64,000 nt of DNA from the NCBI RefSeq assembly GCF_039521325.1, contig NZ_BAAACD010000016.1, one strand, 5' to 3'. Below the pieces are notes generated by a model that saw only the letters and a program-made list of their open reading frames with translations, did no database searches and was not told where the DNA came from. The translations under genes and the position numbers were made by a program. Shown piece after piece: positions 7,848 through 15,894 of this stretch. Position 1 is the stretch's first letter. Every line of letters starts with the position of its first letter. This stretch comes from Clostridium_X cadaveris (GTDB taxonomy: Bacteria; Bacillota; Clostridia; Clostridiales; Clostridiaceae).

Positions 7848-9065
7848 ATGTTTTCTTTTAAGAATAAGTTACATGAAGAATTGAAAAGATCTATGGACAA
7901 AAGGACACTTAAAACCTTTAGAGTTCTGATAAAATATAAAGATTTAGAAAAAAATATAATGAGTAAAATCATATCTTATAAAGGTACAGTATATAGTTCT
8001 ATTGATTCATTGAAAATAATAAGCGCCTCTCTTACTGCCCATAGTATTGAAAGGCTTATAGAATATCCTGAAGTTCAGTATATATCTCTGGATAATTTTT
8101 GTTTTCTATGTGGTAAACGACATGAGTTAAGGGGTATAAATTTAAGAAGCGCAAATCGTACTTATCTTAATCCTAAATACGGAATCACTGGAGCCGGTAT
8201 AGGTATAGGTATTATAGATACTGGGGTTTATCCTCATAGTGATTTAATTAATCCTAATAGAATAAATTTATTTTTTGATATAATAAATAAGTTTAACTAT
8301 CCTTATGATGATAGTGGTCATGGCTCTTGTATTAGTGGCATAATATGCGGTAGTGGCATTTCTTCTAAGGACAGCATATTTAAAGGAGTAGCTCCTCAAA
8401 GTCATCTTTGCGTTTACAAGGCATTTGGCAGCAATGGCAGGGGTTATGTATCTGATGTACTTTACAGTTTGTCAAAACTTATTGAAGATAGCGAATCATA
8501 CAATATAAGGGTGCTTTGTCTTCCATTTGAGCTTCTAATCACAAATACTTTTATTGATGATTTATTCGAAAAGCTATTTGATATGGCTCAAGAGAAAAAC
8601 ATAATTCCTGTTGTGCCAGCAGGTAGTAATGAGTCTACCGAAGGTACCTTGATGGGTATTGCCTCTTGTAAGAATGTTATAACTGTAGGAGGCATCAATA
8701 CCTTTAATGGTGGATATCAAAGATATAAATATTCTTCTGCTGGTCCAGTTCAAAAAGTTGATAAGCCTGATATAAGTGCAGCTTGTACTAATATAATATC
8801 TCTAAATACAGTAAAAACTTTTATCCCTGAAAGAAATGGAATAAAGCTTTACCCTCCTCATTTGGAAGAACCTTATGCCGTATATTCAGGAACATCTACA
8901 GCATGTGCATTTATATCCGGAGTCTGTGCATTAATTCTTGAAAACAATCCAAAGCTTGCTTTTAAAGATGTAAATTCTCTTCTAAAGGTATGCTCTAGAG
9001 ATATAAATCTTCCAAAAGAAATACAGGGTGCGGGCCTTCCCGACTTAAATATGATTTTCTCATAA
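7848..9065 (+). CDS. Subtilisin-like serine protease (S8 family)
   Basis: The catalytic triad is complete: Asp in GIIDTGVYPHSDL near residue 123, His in DSGHGSCISG near 157, and Ser in YSGTSTACAFISG near 347, where the usual GTSMA reads GTSTA. An oxyanion Asn is present in PAGSNES. The first 90 residues resemble an inhibitor-like propeptide with strands. No signal peptide is visible, so it is probably intracellular or spore-associated, as are several clostridial S8 proteases. The gene has its own structured leader and is separated from the convergent M23 gene by a two-way terminator. Confidence 0.92.
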   Translation: MFSFKNKLHEELKRSMDKRTLKTFRVLIKYKDLEKNIMSKIISYKGTVYSSIDSLKIISASLTAHSIERLIEYPEVQYISLDNFCFLCGKRHELRGINLRSANRTYLNPKYGITGAGIGIGIIDTGVYPHSDLINPNRINLFFDIINKFNYPYDDSGHGSCISGIICGSGISSKDSIFKGVAPQSHLCVYKAFGSNGRGYVSDVLYSLSKLIEDSESYNIRVLCLPFELLITNTFIDDLFEKLFDMAQEKNIIPVVPAGSNESTEGTLMGIASCKNVITVGGINTFNGGYQRYKYSSAGPVQKVDKPDISAACTNIISLNTVKTFIPERNGIKLYPPHLEEPYAVYSGTSTACAFISGVCALILENNPKLAFKDVNSLLKVCSRDINLPKEIQGAGLPDLNMIFS

Positions 9066-9067
9066 TA

Positions 9068-9131
9068 AAAAGTTCATCTTTATATCAAAATTTATATCTA
9101 TAGATATATTTTGATATTGATGAACTTTTTT
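9068..9131. terminator. Bidirectional terminator
   Basis: AAAAAGTTCATC pairs with GATGAACTTTTT around an inner ATATCAAAAT/ATTTTGATAT stem. T-runs on both strands let it end both the S8 gene and the convergent M23 gene. Confidence 0.85.
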
Positions 9132-9143
9132 ATATTTATGTGC

Positions 9144-10418
9144 TTATTTAAGGATATATTTTGTAGGGTCCTTAGGAACCCCCTTATATCTGACCTCAAA
9201 ATGTATATGAGGACCCGTGCTTCTACCAGTATTTCCTGCTTGGGCTATAACTTCGCCCTTAGTTATTTTATCCCCTACCTTAGAGTTGAGCTTGCTACAA
9301 TGTCCATACAAAGTTTCTATATCATCACCATGATTTAACTTTATTAGATATCCATAGCCATCCATCCATCCTGAATATGTGACTACTCCATCTAAGGCTG
9401 CCTTTACAGGATCTCCTATATTTGCTGCTATATCTATCCCATTGTGCTGTCTACCCCATCTTATTCCAAAGCCAGAAGTTACAGTTCCTCTGGATGGAAC
9501 ATCTAGAAAAGCTATATCTTCTTTTATCGGGTCTTTTGTACCTTTAAGAATGATTTTTTCTTCTGGTTCCTTAGTAACTGTAGTTTTAACTACCTTTTCA
9601 TTGACTTTGGTATCATTTATACGGGTTATTTCCTTTACCACCTCTTTAGTGCCAGGTGTACCTTCATTTAAAACCTTCTCCTGTCCTTTAAACATTTCAG
9701 AAGATGTTTTTATAACTATCGATGGTTCAATATCTTCATCATGTTTCTCTTTGCTTTTTATTTCTATCTTTAATCCTTCATTCTTCGTCTTTTCATTAAA
9801 AGCTATTATAGCTTCACACAACTTATCTTCATTTGGTATCTCATTAACTTTTGACTTAGTTTCTTCAAGTGCTACAGAATTTTTTATGCCGGTTTCAGTT
9901 ATTTGATCCTTTTCAATCCCATTCTTATCTATGTAATAATCTGCAACCTTATTTACTATAGAATTGGCACTTTTTTTATCTGCTACTACCCCTAAAGACC
10001 TATTACTCACTTTAAGATTGTAACATCCAATGTTAGGGTTTAATGCCGTAAGTATGTTTTTCTTTAATTCATCTGTATCTGCTAAAACATCATTCTTTAC
10101 AAAGAATTTTTCAAATTTGATTTTTTCATCAACATATGTATCACTATAATTAGCAGCTAAACAACTCTGCACCTGCATCTGTGAGGAATCTATATCCTCT
10201 TTATTCTTTACATATCCAATCAAATTGTCGTCTACATATACTCCATAGGCTAAATTACTTTCTCCTATAAAAAAAACTGCAAGCCATGGTAAGACTGATG
10301 CTAAAATCAATATAAGCAGCTTACCATGGCTGCTCCTACTACCTGATTCCAATAAATGTCCACTCCTTTTGTCATGTATTTCTGGCACTTCCTCTTCTAA
10401 TCTACCCTCTTTTACCAT
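9144..10418 (-). CDS. G5-like and M23 peptidase domain protein (SpoIIQ-like envelope endopeptidase)
   Basis: A single membrane helix (LLILILASVLPWLAVFFIG, residues 34-52) follows a cytosolic charged start, so most of the protein is outside the membrane. The middle is a helical/strand region ending in a G5-like stretch (EKVLNEGTPGTKEVV, near 245). The C-terminal 125 residues are an M23 endopeptidase: GFGIRWGRQHNGIDIA has the first zinc His and Asp, and HIHFEVR the later His pair, so it should cleave cell-wall peptides. Related proteins act in growth or sporulation. The ATG at 10418 has only a weak ribosome site. Confidence 0.88.
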   Translation of the reverse strand: MVKEGRLEEEVPEIHDKRSGHLLESGSRSSHGKLLILILASVLPWLAVFFIGESNLAYGVYVDDNLIGYVKNKEDIDSSQMQVQSCLAANYSDTYVDEKIKFEKFFVKNDVLADTDELKKNILTALNPNIGCYNLKVSNRSLGVVADKKSANSIVNKVADYYIDKNGIEKDQITETGIKNSVALEETKSKVNEIPNEDKLCEAIIAFNEKTKNEGLKIEIKSKEKHDEDIEPSIVIKTSSEMFKGQEKVLNEGTPGTKEVVKEITRINDTKVNEKVVKTTVTKEPEEKIILKGTKDPIKEDIAFLDVPSRGTVTSGFGIRWGRQHNGIDIAANIGDPVKAALDGVVTYSGWMDGYGYLIKLNHGDDIETLYGHCSKLNSKVGDKITKGEVIAQAGNTGRSTGPHIHFEVRYKGVPKDPTKYILK

Positions 10419-10507
10419 ATTATATTCATTTTTTATCTGTTGAGAGATTTTTTCGCCTTTGCTATAATAGAGTAGTTAAGTAAATCTAAAATGAAAGGAG
10501 GATGCTT

Positions 10508-11500
10508 ATGAGTACCCTTATGTTTAAATCTTCTTCTCTAAACTACACCCCAGTAAGTAATGTTTTTATAGAAAAATACATGATTAAAGCTAGAGGAGAA
10601 TTCGTCAAGGTTTACTTACTTCTTCTTAAATACAGTTTAAACGGAGAACCAGGTGTAAGCTCATCTATACTTGCTTCTGCCTTAAATCTCCTAGAATCTG
10701 ATATTATGAATGCTCTTAACTATTGGAGTGACGAAGGCGTTATAAAATTAATATCCGTAGATAAATACGGTAATTATAGTATAGAATTTATGAATTTATC
10801 TAATGATGAGAATTCTTCCTCAAATAAAGATATCAATCTTTTGGAGGAACTAAACAAGAACTCTTTAAAAGATACTTTAGAGGAAATTGAAAGTCTACTT
10901 GGAAGACCATTATCTCCAACAGAAATGTCAACTTACATAAGCTGGCAAAACAATCTTGGTTTTTCACTAGAACTAATTCTTCTTTTAATACAATATTGCG
11001 TTTCAAAAGGAAAATATGATTCAAGATATTTTGAAAAGGTTGCTTTAGCGTGGCATGATGGAGGAATAAAAAATATTGATGAAGCTCAAAATTATATTAA
11101 AAAACATGAAGATAAATGGTCTAACTACAGAAAAATCTTAAGTTTCCTTGGAATAAAAGATGCTGAAATAATGAAACCTCAAGAAGAACTTCTTGATAAA
11201 TGGGTGAATACTTGGGACTTTTCAGTAGAGGTAATTCAACAGGCTTGCAAAATATGTTTTGATAGACTTGGAAGAGCAGACTTTAAGTATATCGATGGTA
11301 TACTTAATAGTTGGAAAAAGGATAATATAAAAACTTTGCAAGATATAGCTAATAAAGATACTAAAAAGTCTGTAACTAAAAAACAGAAATTCAATGCTTC
11401 TCCAATTTCTAAAGGTAACTTTAATAATTTTGATCAGAGAAGCTATGATTTTGAATCTTTAGAAAGAAAATTATTAGGATGGGATAAAGACGATGATTAA
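10508..11500 (+). CDS. DnaD-domain primosomal protein
   Basis: DnaD-type proteins help load the replicative helicase during restart and initiation. The N-terminal domain is a winged helix (from about residue 20: FIEKYMIKARGEFVKVYLLL, then SDIMNALNYWSDEGVI). The C-terminal half has two DnaB2/DnaD helical domains (GRPLSPTEMSTYISW and a second repeat ending DGILNSWKKDNIKT). An ATG at 10502 abuts the AAAGGAGG site, so the ATG at 10508, six bases from it, is the better start. The stop overlaps the following loader gene by eight bases, a tight pair that fits their joint role. Confidence 0.93.
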   Translation: MSTLMFKSSSLNYTPVSNVFIEKYMIKARGEFVKVYLLLLKYSLNGEPGVSSSILASALNLLESDIMNALNYWSDEGVIKLISVDKYGNYSIEFMNLSNDENSSSNKDINLLEELNKNSLKDTLEEIESLLGRPLSPTEMSTYISWQNNLGFSLELILLLIQYCVSKGKYDSRYFEKVALAWHDGGIKNIDEAQNYIKKHEDKWSNYRKILSFLGIKDAEIMKPQEELLDKWVNTWDFSVEVIQQACKICFDRLGRADFKYIDGILNSWKKDNIKTLQDIANKDTKKSVTKKQKFNASPISKGNFNNFDQRSYDFESLERKLLGWDKDDD

Positions 11501-12482
11501 AGGTTATCAAGAAAAAGTATTAAAAATATATGATGACATAAGATACAGAGAACGAGAGGCTCTAAAAAATCGTAAAGAAGAAATATTCAAAAATCATCCT
11601 GAAATTATGGATGTAGAGCAATCTATCAGTAAGCTTTCTTTAGAGATCGCTATGACTTCCTTTAAAGACATTCCAAACAGAGAAGAAAGGCTTCAAAACC
11701 TTAAAAATAAACTTGAAGACCTTAGAGTAAAGAAAAGTGAACTTTTAGTTGCTAATGGATATAATATGGACGATTTATCTCTGCACTATAATTGTTCTAA
11801 ATGTAAAGATACAGGCTTCATAGGAGTGACTAAATGTAGCTGCTTTAATAAAAAACTTATTAACCTTTATTATAGCGACTCTCATGTTGCTGATATGCTT
11901 AGAGCCGAAAATTTTAATACATTTGATATCTCATTATTTAATTCACGTAAAAACGGCTCAGAAAAAGAAACTCCTAGAAGGAACATAGAAAACATCTATA
12001 GCAAGGCTTTGGCCTATGTGGATACTTTTAAACTTCATTCAGATAATCTTCTGTTTTATGGAAACTCTGGAACAGGTAAAACATTTATGACTCACTGCAT
12101 AGCAAAAGAACTTTTAGATAGAGGTTTTTTGGTAGTGTACAGAACAGCAGAGGAACTGATAAAGGATTTAAGATCTATAAGATATGATGATAATAAGCCA
12201 TTAGAAGAACTTATTTTTAATTCAGACCTTTTGATAATAGATGATCTTGGAACAGAAAACATAAATGACTTTTCAAAAGGTGAGCTTTTTAATTTAATCA
12301 ACAAAAAGATATTAACTAAAAATAAAATGATTATATCAACAAATCTTACTATGGAACAGCTTCTTCAAACCTACTCTGAAAGAATAACTTCTAGGCTTCT
12401 AGGTAATTTTGATGTATCTAAGTTTTATGGTGATGACATAAGAATATGTAAAAATCTAAAAAGATTAAACGCTAGACTCTAG
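11493..12482 (+). CDS. DnaI/DnaC-type helicase loader ATPase
   Basis: This AAA+ ATPase loads the DnaB-family helicase. A zinc-ribbon sits in the middle (CSKCKDTGFIGVTKCSC, near residue 95), as in DnaI. Walker A is YGNSGTGKT near 189 and Walker B is LLIIDDLGTE near 249; the sensor/arginine region ISTNL and SRLLGNF follow. An N-terminal helical region, likely the helicase-binding part, spans the first 80 residues. The gene overlaps dnaD by eight bases and ends in a hairpin that begins inside its own last codons. Confidence 0.93.
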   Translation: MIKGYQEKVLKIYDDIRYREREALKNRKEEIFKNHPEIMDVEQSISKLSLEIAMTSFKDIPNREERLQNLKNKLEDLRVKKSELLVANGYNMDDLSLHYNCSKCKDTGFIGVTKCSCFNKKLINLYYSDSHVADMLRAENFNTFDISLFNSRKNGSEKETPRRNIENIYSKALAYVDTFKLHSDNLLFYGNSGTGKTFMTHCIAKELLDRGFLVVYRTAEELIKDLRSIRYDDNKPLEELIFNSDLLIIDDLGTENINDFSKGELFNLINKKILTKNKMIISTNLTMEQLLQTYSERITSRLLGNFDVSKFYGDDIRICKNLKRLNARL

Positions 12483-12505
12483 GAAAATCCTAGAGTCTTT
12501 ATTAT
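12474..12505 (+). terminator. Terminator overlapping the end of the helicase loader gene
   Basis: AGACTCTAGG pairs with CCTAGAGTCT around AAAAT, with a modest T-rich tail. The 5' arm contains the stop codon. Confidence 0.75.
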
Positions 12506-12717
12506 TTACTAAAAAAATTAGTTCATATATTGCTATCAAACAAGAGTGGAAATCAGTTTTTTGTGTCTGCTGTATACTTTTATTTATACTTATTATTAGT
12601 ATTTTAGGTATATATGTCATTTTTACCCCAAATTTTGTTTATTATATATTAACTGGAATTATTGCAGGAATTGGCAGCAGTATAGCAATTAAGATATCTC
12701 CTAATAGTAGTATCTAA
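12505..12717 (+). pseudogene. Possible remnant of a small membrane-protein gene without start codon
   Basis: One frame is open for about 70 codons and reads like a protein: a charged start (IKQEWKS), two hydrophobic helices (VFCVCCILLFILIISILGIY and YYILTGIIAGIGSSIAI) and a stop at 12715. It has no ATG, GTG or TTG and no ribosome site, so it is not a functional gene as it stands. It may be the tail of a decayed two-helix membrane protein gene left between dnaI and the tRNA cluster. I do not recognise the family. Confidence 0.4.
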
Positions 12718-12753
12718 CATAAGTTAGATACTTTATCATAAAAAAGACAAAAT

Positions 12754-12781
12754 AAAAAAGCTTGGATAAAAATCCAAGCTT
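12754..12781 (-). terminator. Terminator of the tRNA cluster
   Basis: On the minus strand AAGCTTGGAT pairs with ATCCAAGCTT around TTTT, followed by TTTTTATTTT. It directly follows the last tRNA. Confidence 0.9.
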
Positions 12782-12855
12782 GGAGCTGGCAATAGGAGTC
12801 GAACCTACAACCTGCTGATTACAAGTCAGCTGCTCTGCCATTGAGCCATGCCAGC
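12781..12855 (-). tRNA. tRNA-Thr(TGT)
   Basis: The minus strand folds as a full cloverleaf from GCTGGCA to TGCCAGC plus T and an encoded CCA. The anticodon loop CTTGTAA gives anticodon TGT (codon ACA), and the T arm contains GTTCGA. It is the last gene of the cluster. Confidence 0.95.
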
Positions 12856-12864
12856 ATATAAAAT

Positions 12865-12941
12865 TGGCGACCTAGAAGGGACTCGAACCCTCGACCTCCG
12901 GCGTGACAGGCCGGCACTCTAACCAACTGAGCCACTAGGCC
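12865..12941 (-). tRNA. tRNA-Asp(GTC), copy 2
   Basis: The cloverleaf runs from GGCCTAG to CTAGGTC plus G and CCA. The anticodon loop contains GTC (aspartate) and the T loop GTTCGAG. It is identical to the copy 283 bases to the right. Confidence 0.95.
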
Positions 12942-12946
12942 GTATA

Positions 12947-13022
12947 TGGTGGGCACAACAGGGCTCGAACCTGTGACCCTCTGCTTGTAAGGCAGATGCT
13001 CTCCCAGCTGAGCTATGCGCCC
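12947..13022 (-). tRNA. tRNA-Val(TAC), copy 2
   Basis: The acceptor GGGCGCA pairs with TGTGCCC, followed by A and CCA. The anticodon loop CTTACAA gives TAC (codon GTA). It lies five bases upstream of tRNA-Asp in the transcript order. Confidence 0.95.
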
Positions 13023-13029
13023 ATATACA

Positions 13030-13104
13030 TGGTGACTCCTAGGGGAATCGAACCCCTGTTACCACCGTGAAAGGGTGGTGTCTTAACCGCTTGACCAAGG
13101 AGCC
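13030..13104 (-). tRNA. tRNA-Glu(TTC), copy 2
   Basis: The acceptor GGCTCCT pairs with AGGAGTC, then A and CCA. The anticodon loop CTTTCAC gives TTC (glutamate). Confidence 0.95.
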
Positions 13105-13112
13105 ATATGTGC

Positions 13113-13132
13113 ACAAACACAAAAGTGTTTGT
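13113..13132 (-). other. Perfect hairpin between the two tRNA blocks
   Basis: ACAAACAC and GTGTTTGT pair perfectly around four bases. There is no T-run after it on the minus strand, so it looks like a processing signal and not a terminator. Confidence 0.55.
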
Positions 13133-13147
13133 TATTTAAATATGTGA

Positions 13148-13224
13148 TGGCGACCTAGAAGGGACTCGAACCCTCGACCTCCGGCGTGACAGGCCGGCAC
13201 TCTAACCAACTGAGCCACTAGGCC
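13148..13224 (-). tRNA. tRNA-Asp(GTC), copy 1
   Basis: Same sequence and fold as the other Asp copy; CCA encoded. Confidence 0.95.
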
Positions 13225-13229
13225 GTATA

Positions 13230-13305
13230 TGGTGGGCACAACAGGGCTCGAACCTGTGACCCTCTGCTTGTAAGGCAGATGCTCTCCCAGCTGAGCTATG
13301 CGCCC
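13230..13305 (-). tRNA. tRNA-Val(TAC), copy 1
   Basis: Same sequence and fold as the other Val copy; CCA encoded. Confidence 0.95.
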
Positions 13306-13312
13306 ATATACT

Positions 13313-13387
13313 TGGTGACTCCTAGGGGAATCGAACCCCTGTTACCACCGTGAAAGGGTGGTGTCTTAACCGCTTGACCAAGGAGCC
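13313..13387 (-). tRNA. tRNA-Glu(TTC), copy 1
   Basis: Same sequence and fold as the other Glu copy; CCA encoded. It is the first tRNA after the promoter. Confidence 0.95.
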
Positions 13388-13439
13388 AGTTATTCATCAC
13401 ATTCATTTGTCATTTGTTCTTGCGAACCTGACATAGACT

Positions 13440-13468
13440 ATAATACCGAAATTCTGCTTCTATGTCAA
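13440..13468 (-). promoter_or_regulatory. Promoter of the tRNA cluster
   Basis: On the minus strand TTGACA (13463-13468) and TATTAT (13440-13445) are 17 bases apart, about 50 bases before the first tRNA. Confidence 0.88.
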
Positions 13469-13581
13469 CATATTTTTATAATTTTTTTCAAAAAACTTTT
13501 AGTTTTTTTACTCTATGATATAATTAATGATAAATCCTATTGATTTTATTAGACTCTATTTTAAATAAAGGAGATAAACTT

Positions 13582-14841
13582 ATGAATCATCATGATGTTA
13601 TAATTATAGGTGGCGGTGCATCAGGAGTTATGTGTGCTATTGCCTGCAAAGATTTCGGACTTGATGTTGTCCTTCTTGAAGGTACAGATAGAATATGCAA
13701 AAAAGTTTTAACTACCGGAAATGGTAGATGTAATATAACTAATAGTTCTATAAAAGAACCTTTTTTAAGTTATCACAGCAAAAATAATGACTTTTTTACA
13801 GACACATTAAAAAACTTTTCGGTAAACGATACTATAAATTTCTTTTCAATTTTAGGTCTTCCTCTAATAGAACTAGAGAACGGTAAAATGTATCCTCGTT
13901 CCCTTCAAGCTTCTTCAGTCATAGATATATTTAGAATGGCTTTAGATGATAGAGAAATACCTTTATACCTCAACCACAAAGTAAATTCAATAATAAAAAC
14001 CAAAAAAGGTTTTACTTTGTCTATAAAAAATAGTGAGGACACCTTCAGTTGTAAAAAACTAATTTTATGTACTGGTGGAAAAAGTGCAGCTAACACAGGT
14101 TCTGATGGTTCTGGTTATACTTTAGCAAAAACTTTAGGCCACAATATAATAAATCCGCTTCCAGGTATCGTTCAGTTAAAGTTAAACTATCCTCATTTAA
14201 AAGCTCTATCAGGTGTGAAATTTAACGGTTGGGTAGATTTATTCATTAATGATAAACTTATTAGAAGAGAATTTGGTGAAATACTATTCACTGATTATGG
14301 AATATCTGGTCCTCCTATTCTTCAAATTAGCAGTAATGCATCCATTGCTTTAAGTATGAAAAAAAAGGTTCAGATAAAAATAGATATGCTTCCTGATATG
14401 GATGAAGATACTTTAATTAACTTTTTAGAAGGTCATTTTGGAATGTTTGGTCATAGAAGTGTTACGGAAAGCTTTATCGGAATAATAAACAAGAAGCTCA
14501 TTCCAACTATTTTAAAGGAAGCTCATATATCTTCCCTTCATAAACCATGTTACGAGCTTGAGTGGGAAGAAAAATCAAACATATATAATCTTTTAAAATC
14601 ATGGGCATTTGAAGTCAGTGATACTAATTCATTTTCTAATGCACAAGTTACAGTTGGTGGCGTAGATACTAGTGAAGTAAACTCTAATTCTCTAGAATCA
14701 AAGCTATGTAAAAATTTATTCTTCTGTGGTGAGGTCTTAGATGTAAATGGAGACTGCGGTGGCTTTAATCTTCAATGGGCTTGGAGTTCAGCCCTAGCGG
14801 CAGCTAAAGCAGTGAAAAATGATATCACTAATAATAAATAG
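13582..14841 (+). CDS. BaiN/HI0933-family FAD flavoprotein
   Basis: This 419-residue protein is a two-domain FAD oxidoreductase. IIIGGGASGVM at residues 7-17 binds the FAD diphosphate; KKVLTTGNGRCNITN near 44 is a family signature, and CTGGKSAANTGSDGSGY near 158 and CGEVLDVNGDCGGFNLQWAW near the C-terminus bind FAD again. The family includes BaiN and related enzymes acting on ring or enone substrates, but most members have no known substrate. The ATG at 13582 has AAAGGAG seven bases upstream; a TTG 42 bases earlier has none. It stands alone, with a terminator after it. Confidence 0.92.
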   Translation: MNHHDVIIIGGGASGVMCAIACKDFGLDVVLLEGTDRICKKVLTTGNGRCNITNSSIKEPFLSYHSKNNDFFTDTLKNFSVNDTINFFSILGLPLIELENGKMYPRSLQASSVIDIFRMALDDREIPLYLNHKVNSIIKTKKGFTLSIKNSEDTFSCKKLILCTGGKSAANTGSDGSGYTLAKTLGHNIINPLPGIVQLKLNYPHLKALSGVKFNGWVDLFINDKLIRREFGEILFTDYGISGPPILQISSNASIALSMKKKVQIKIDMLPDMDEDTLINFLEGHFGMFGHRSVTESFIGIINKKLIPTILKEAHISSLHKPCYELEWEEKSNIYNLLKSWAFEVSDTNSFSNAQVTVGGVDTSEVNSNSLESKLCKNLFFCGEVLDVNGDCGGFNLQWAWSSALAAAKAVKNDITNNK

Positions 14842-14865
14842 TTTTATTTAGATATACAAAGAGAA

Positions 14866-14903
14866 TGAGATCTTCTAACATGAAGGTCTCATATATTTTT
14901 TTA
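14866..14903 (+). terminator. Terminator after the flavoprotein gene
   Basis: GAGATCTTC pairs with GAAGGTCTC around TAACAT, then ATATATTTTTTT. Confidence 0.85.
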
Positions 14904-14919
14904 CCCCAAAACCATAAAA

Positions 14920-14968
14920 GGCAGTAATACTTTAGGCTTTATCATCTTCAGCCTAAAATATCACTACC
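14920..14968 (-). terminator. Long hairpin ending the vanY transcript
   Basis: Eighteen-base arms (GGCAGTAATACTTTAGGC and GCCTAAAATATCACTACC) pair with three wobble positions around a 13-base loop. On the minus strand broken T-runs follow. Confidence 0.65.
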
Positions 14969-15032
14969 TAAAAATACTCTTTCATTTATAATAGCCAGCC
15001 TTAAAATCATTCCATCACCTTTTCACTCTTAT

Positions 15033-15821
15033 CTATACAACTTCTCTCTCTTTTAAGTACTCTTCTAAAGTCAAAGCTTTATCATAGATTTCTTGTGCCA
15101 CTTCTTTTCCTACATACCGCACATGCCATGGTTCATAAGCATATCCAGTTATATCTTCCTTACTCTTAGGATATCTTATTATAAATCCATATTTATAGCA
15201 ATTATCTCTAAGCCATATTCCTTCTTTTGTGGTATCAAATTTCTCTACAAGCTCATTTTTTATGGAAGGAGTACTCAAATCTATGGCGAGTCCGGTTTGA
15301 TGTTCGCTCATACCAGGTTTTGCACTATATTTATCTGCATGTGCTTTTCCCTGCATTTTTGCAGAATTGTTATATATATTATATTGAGAGTCAAAAGATC
15401 TAAATGCCGATACACCAACAAGCTTTAGTCCTTTGGATTGACTTTCCTTTATCATTGTCTCCAATGCATCTGCAGCTTCTTTTCTCATTTCCTTCTGCTC
15501 ATTGTATCCCTTAAAACTAAATGGAATATTTAGTTCTCTTAAATCCTCAGGAATATAGTCACTATCTAAATCATTCTCCTTGTTAGCTAAAACCAAGATA
15601 TCTTTGTTCTTTTCAATCATTTTAGATTTTGCATCTTCCTCAGATACAGGAGCGCTGGCTTCAATTTCAATTTCATCTTTTTGAACAACATCTCCATACT
15701 TAATCTCAACAGGATTTGCTGCTGTAGATCCAAAAATAAAGCCTACACAGAATACTAGAAATAATACTATTATCATATTTCTACTTTCTCTGTTTGGCTT
15801 AGGTACAACTTCTGCTATCAC
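15033..15821 (-). CDS. VanY-like D-alanyl-D-alanine carboxypeptidase (M15B)
   Basis: A short cytosolic start and one membrane helix (MIIVLFLVFCVGFIFGSTAA, residues 16-35) anchor an external M15 metallopeptidase. GVSAFRSFDSQYNIYN, then SEHQTGLAIDLST (the SxHxxGxAxD zinc motif) and EPWHVRYVG (third zinc ligand and catalytic Glu) are all present. Such enzymes trim the terminal D-Ala of cell-wall stem peptides. The start is GTG 15821 with AGGAGG eight bases upstream. No vanRS or vanHAX genes are nearby, so a housekeeping wall role is more likely than glycopeptide resistance. Confidence 0.92.
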   Translation of the reverse strand: MIAEVVPKPNRESRNMIIVLFLVFCVGFIFGSTAANPVEIKYGDVVQKDEIEIEASAPVSEEDAKSKMIEKNKDILVLANKENDLDSDYIPEDLRELNIPFSFKGYNEQKEMRKEAADALETMIKESQSKGLKLVGVSAFRSFDSQYNIYNNSAKMQGKAHADKYSAKPGMSEHQTGLAIDLSTPSIKNELVEKFDTTKEGIWLRDNCYKYGFIIRYPKSKEDITGYAYEPWHVRYVGKEVAQEIYDKALTLEEYLKEREVV

Positions 15822-15894
15822 TATGACTTCCTCCTAAAGTTATTTTTCTTTAAGTATTGCCATAGATACAGAAGTTAAACCCTTTATTTATAAA

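Larger units (their letters stand above)
12865..13388 (-). repeat. Tandem duplication of a Glu-Val-Asp tRNA block
   Basis: Bases 12865-13105 and 13148-13388 are 241-base direct repeats with a constant period of 283. I find a single difference, in the spacer at 13029 versus 13312. The tRNA bodies are identical. Confidence 0.93.

Noticed and set aside
9379..9906. A 175-codon plus-strand frame opposite the M23 gene
   Set aside because: The minus strand has clear G5-like and M23 motifs across the same bases; this frame lacks a start site.
13113..13132. Terminator splitting the tRNA cluster
   Set aside because: The stem is perfect but no T-run follows in the direction of transcription.
15033..15821. 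A glycopeptide-resistance gene
   Set aside because: VanY-type carboxypeptidases are common wall enzymes and no vanH, vanA, vanX or vanRS genes are nearby.
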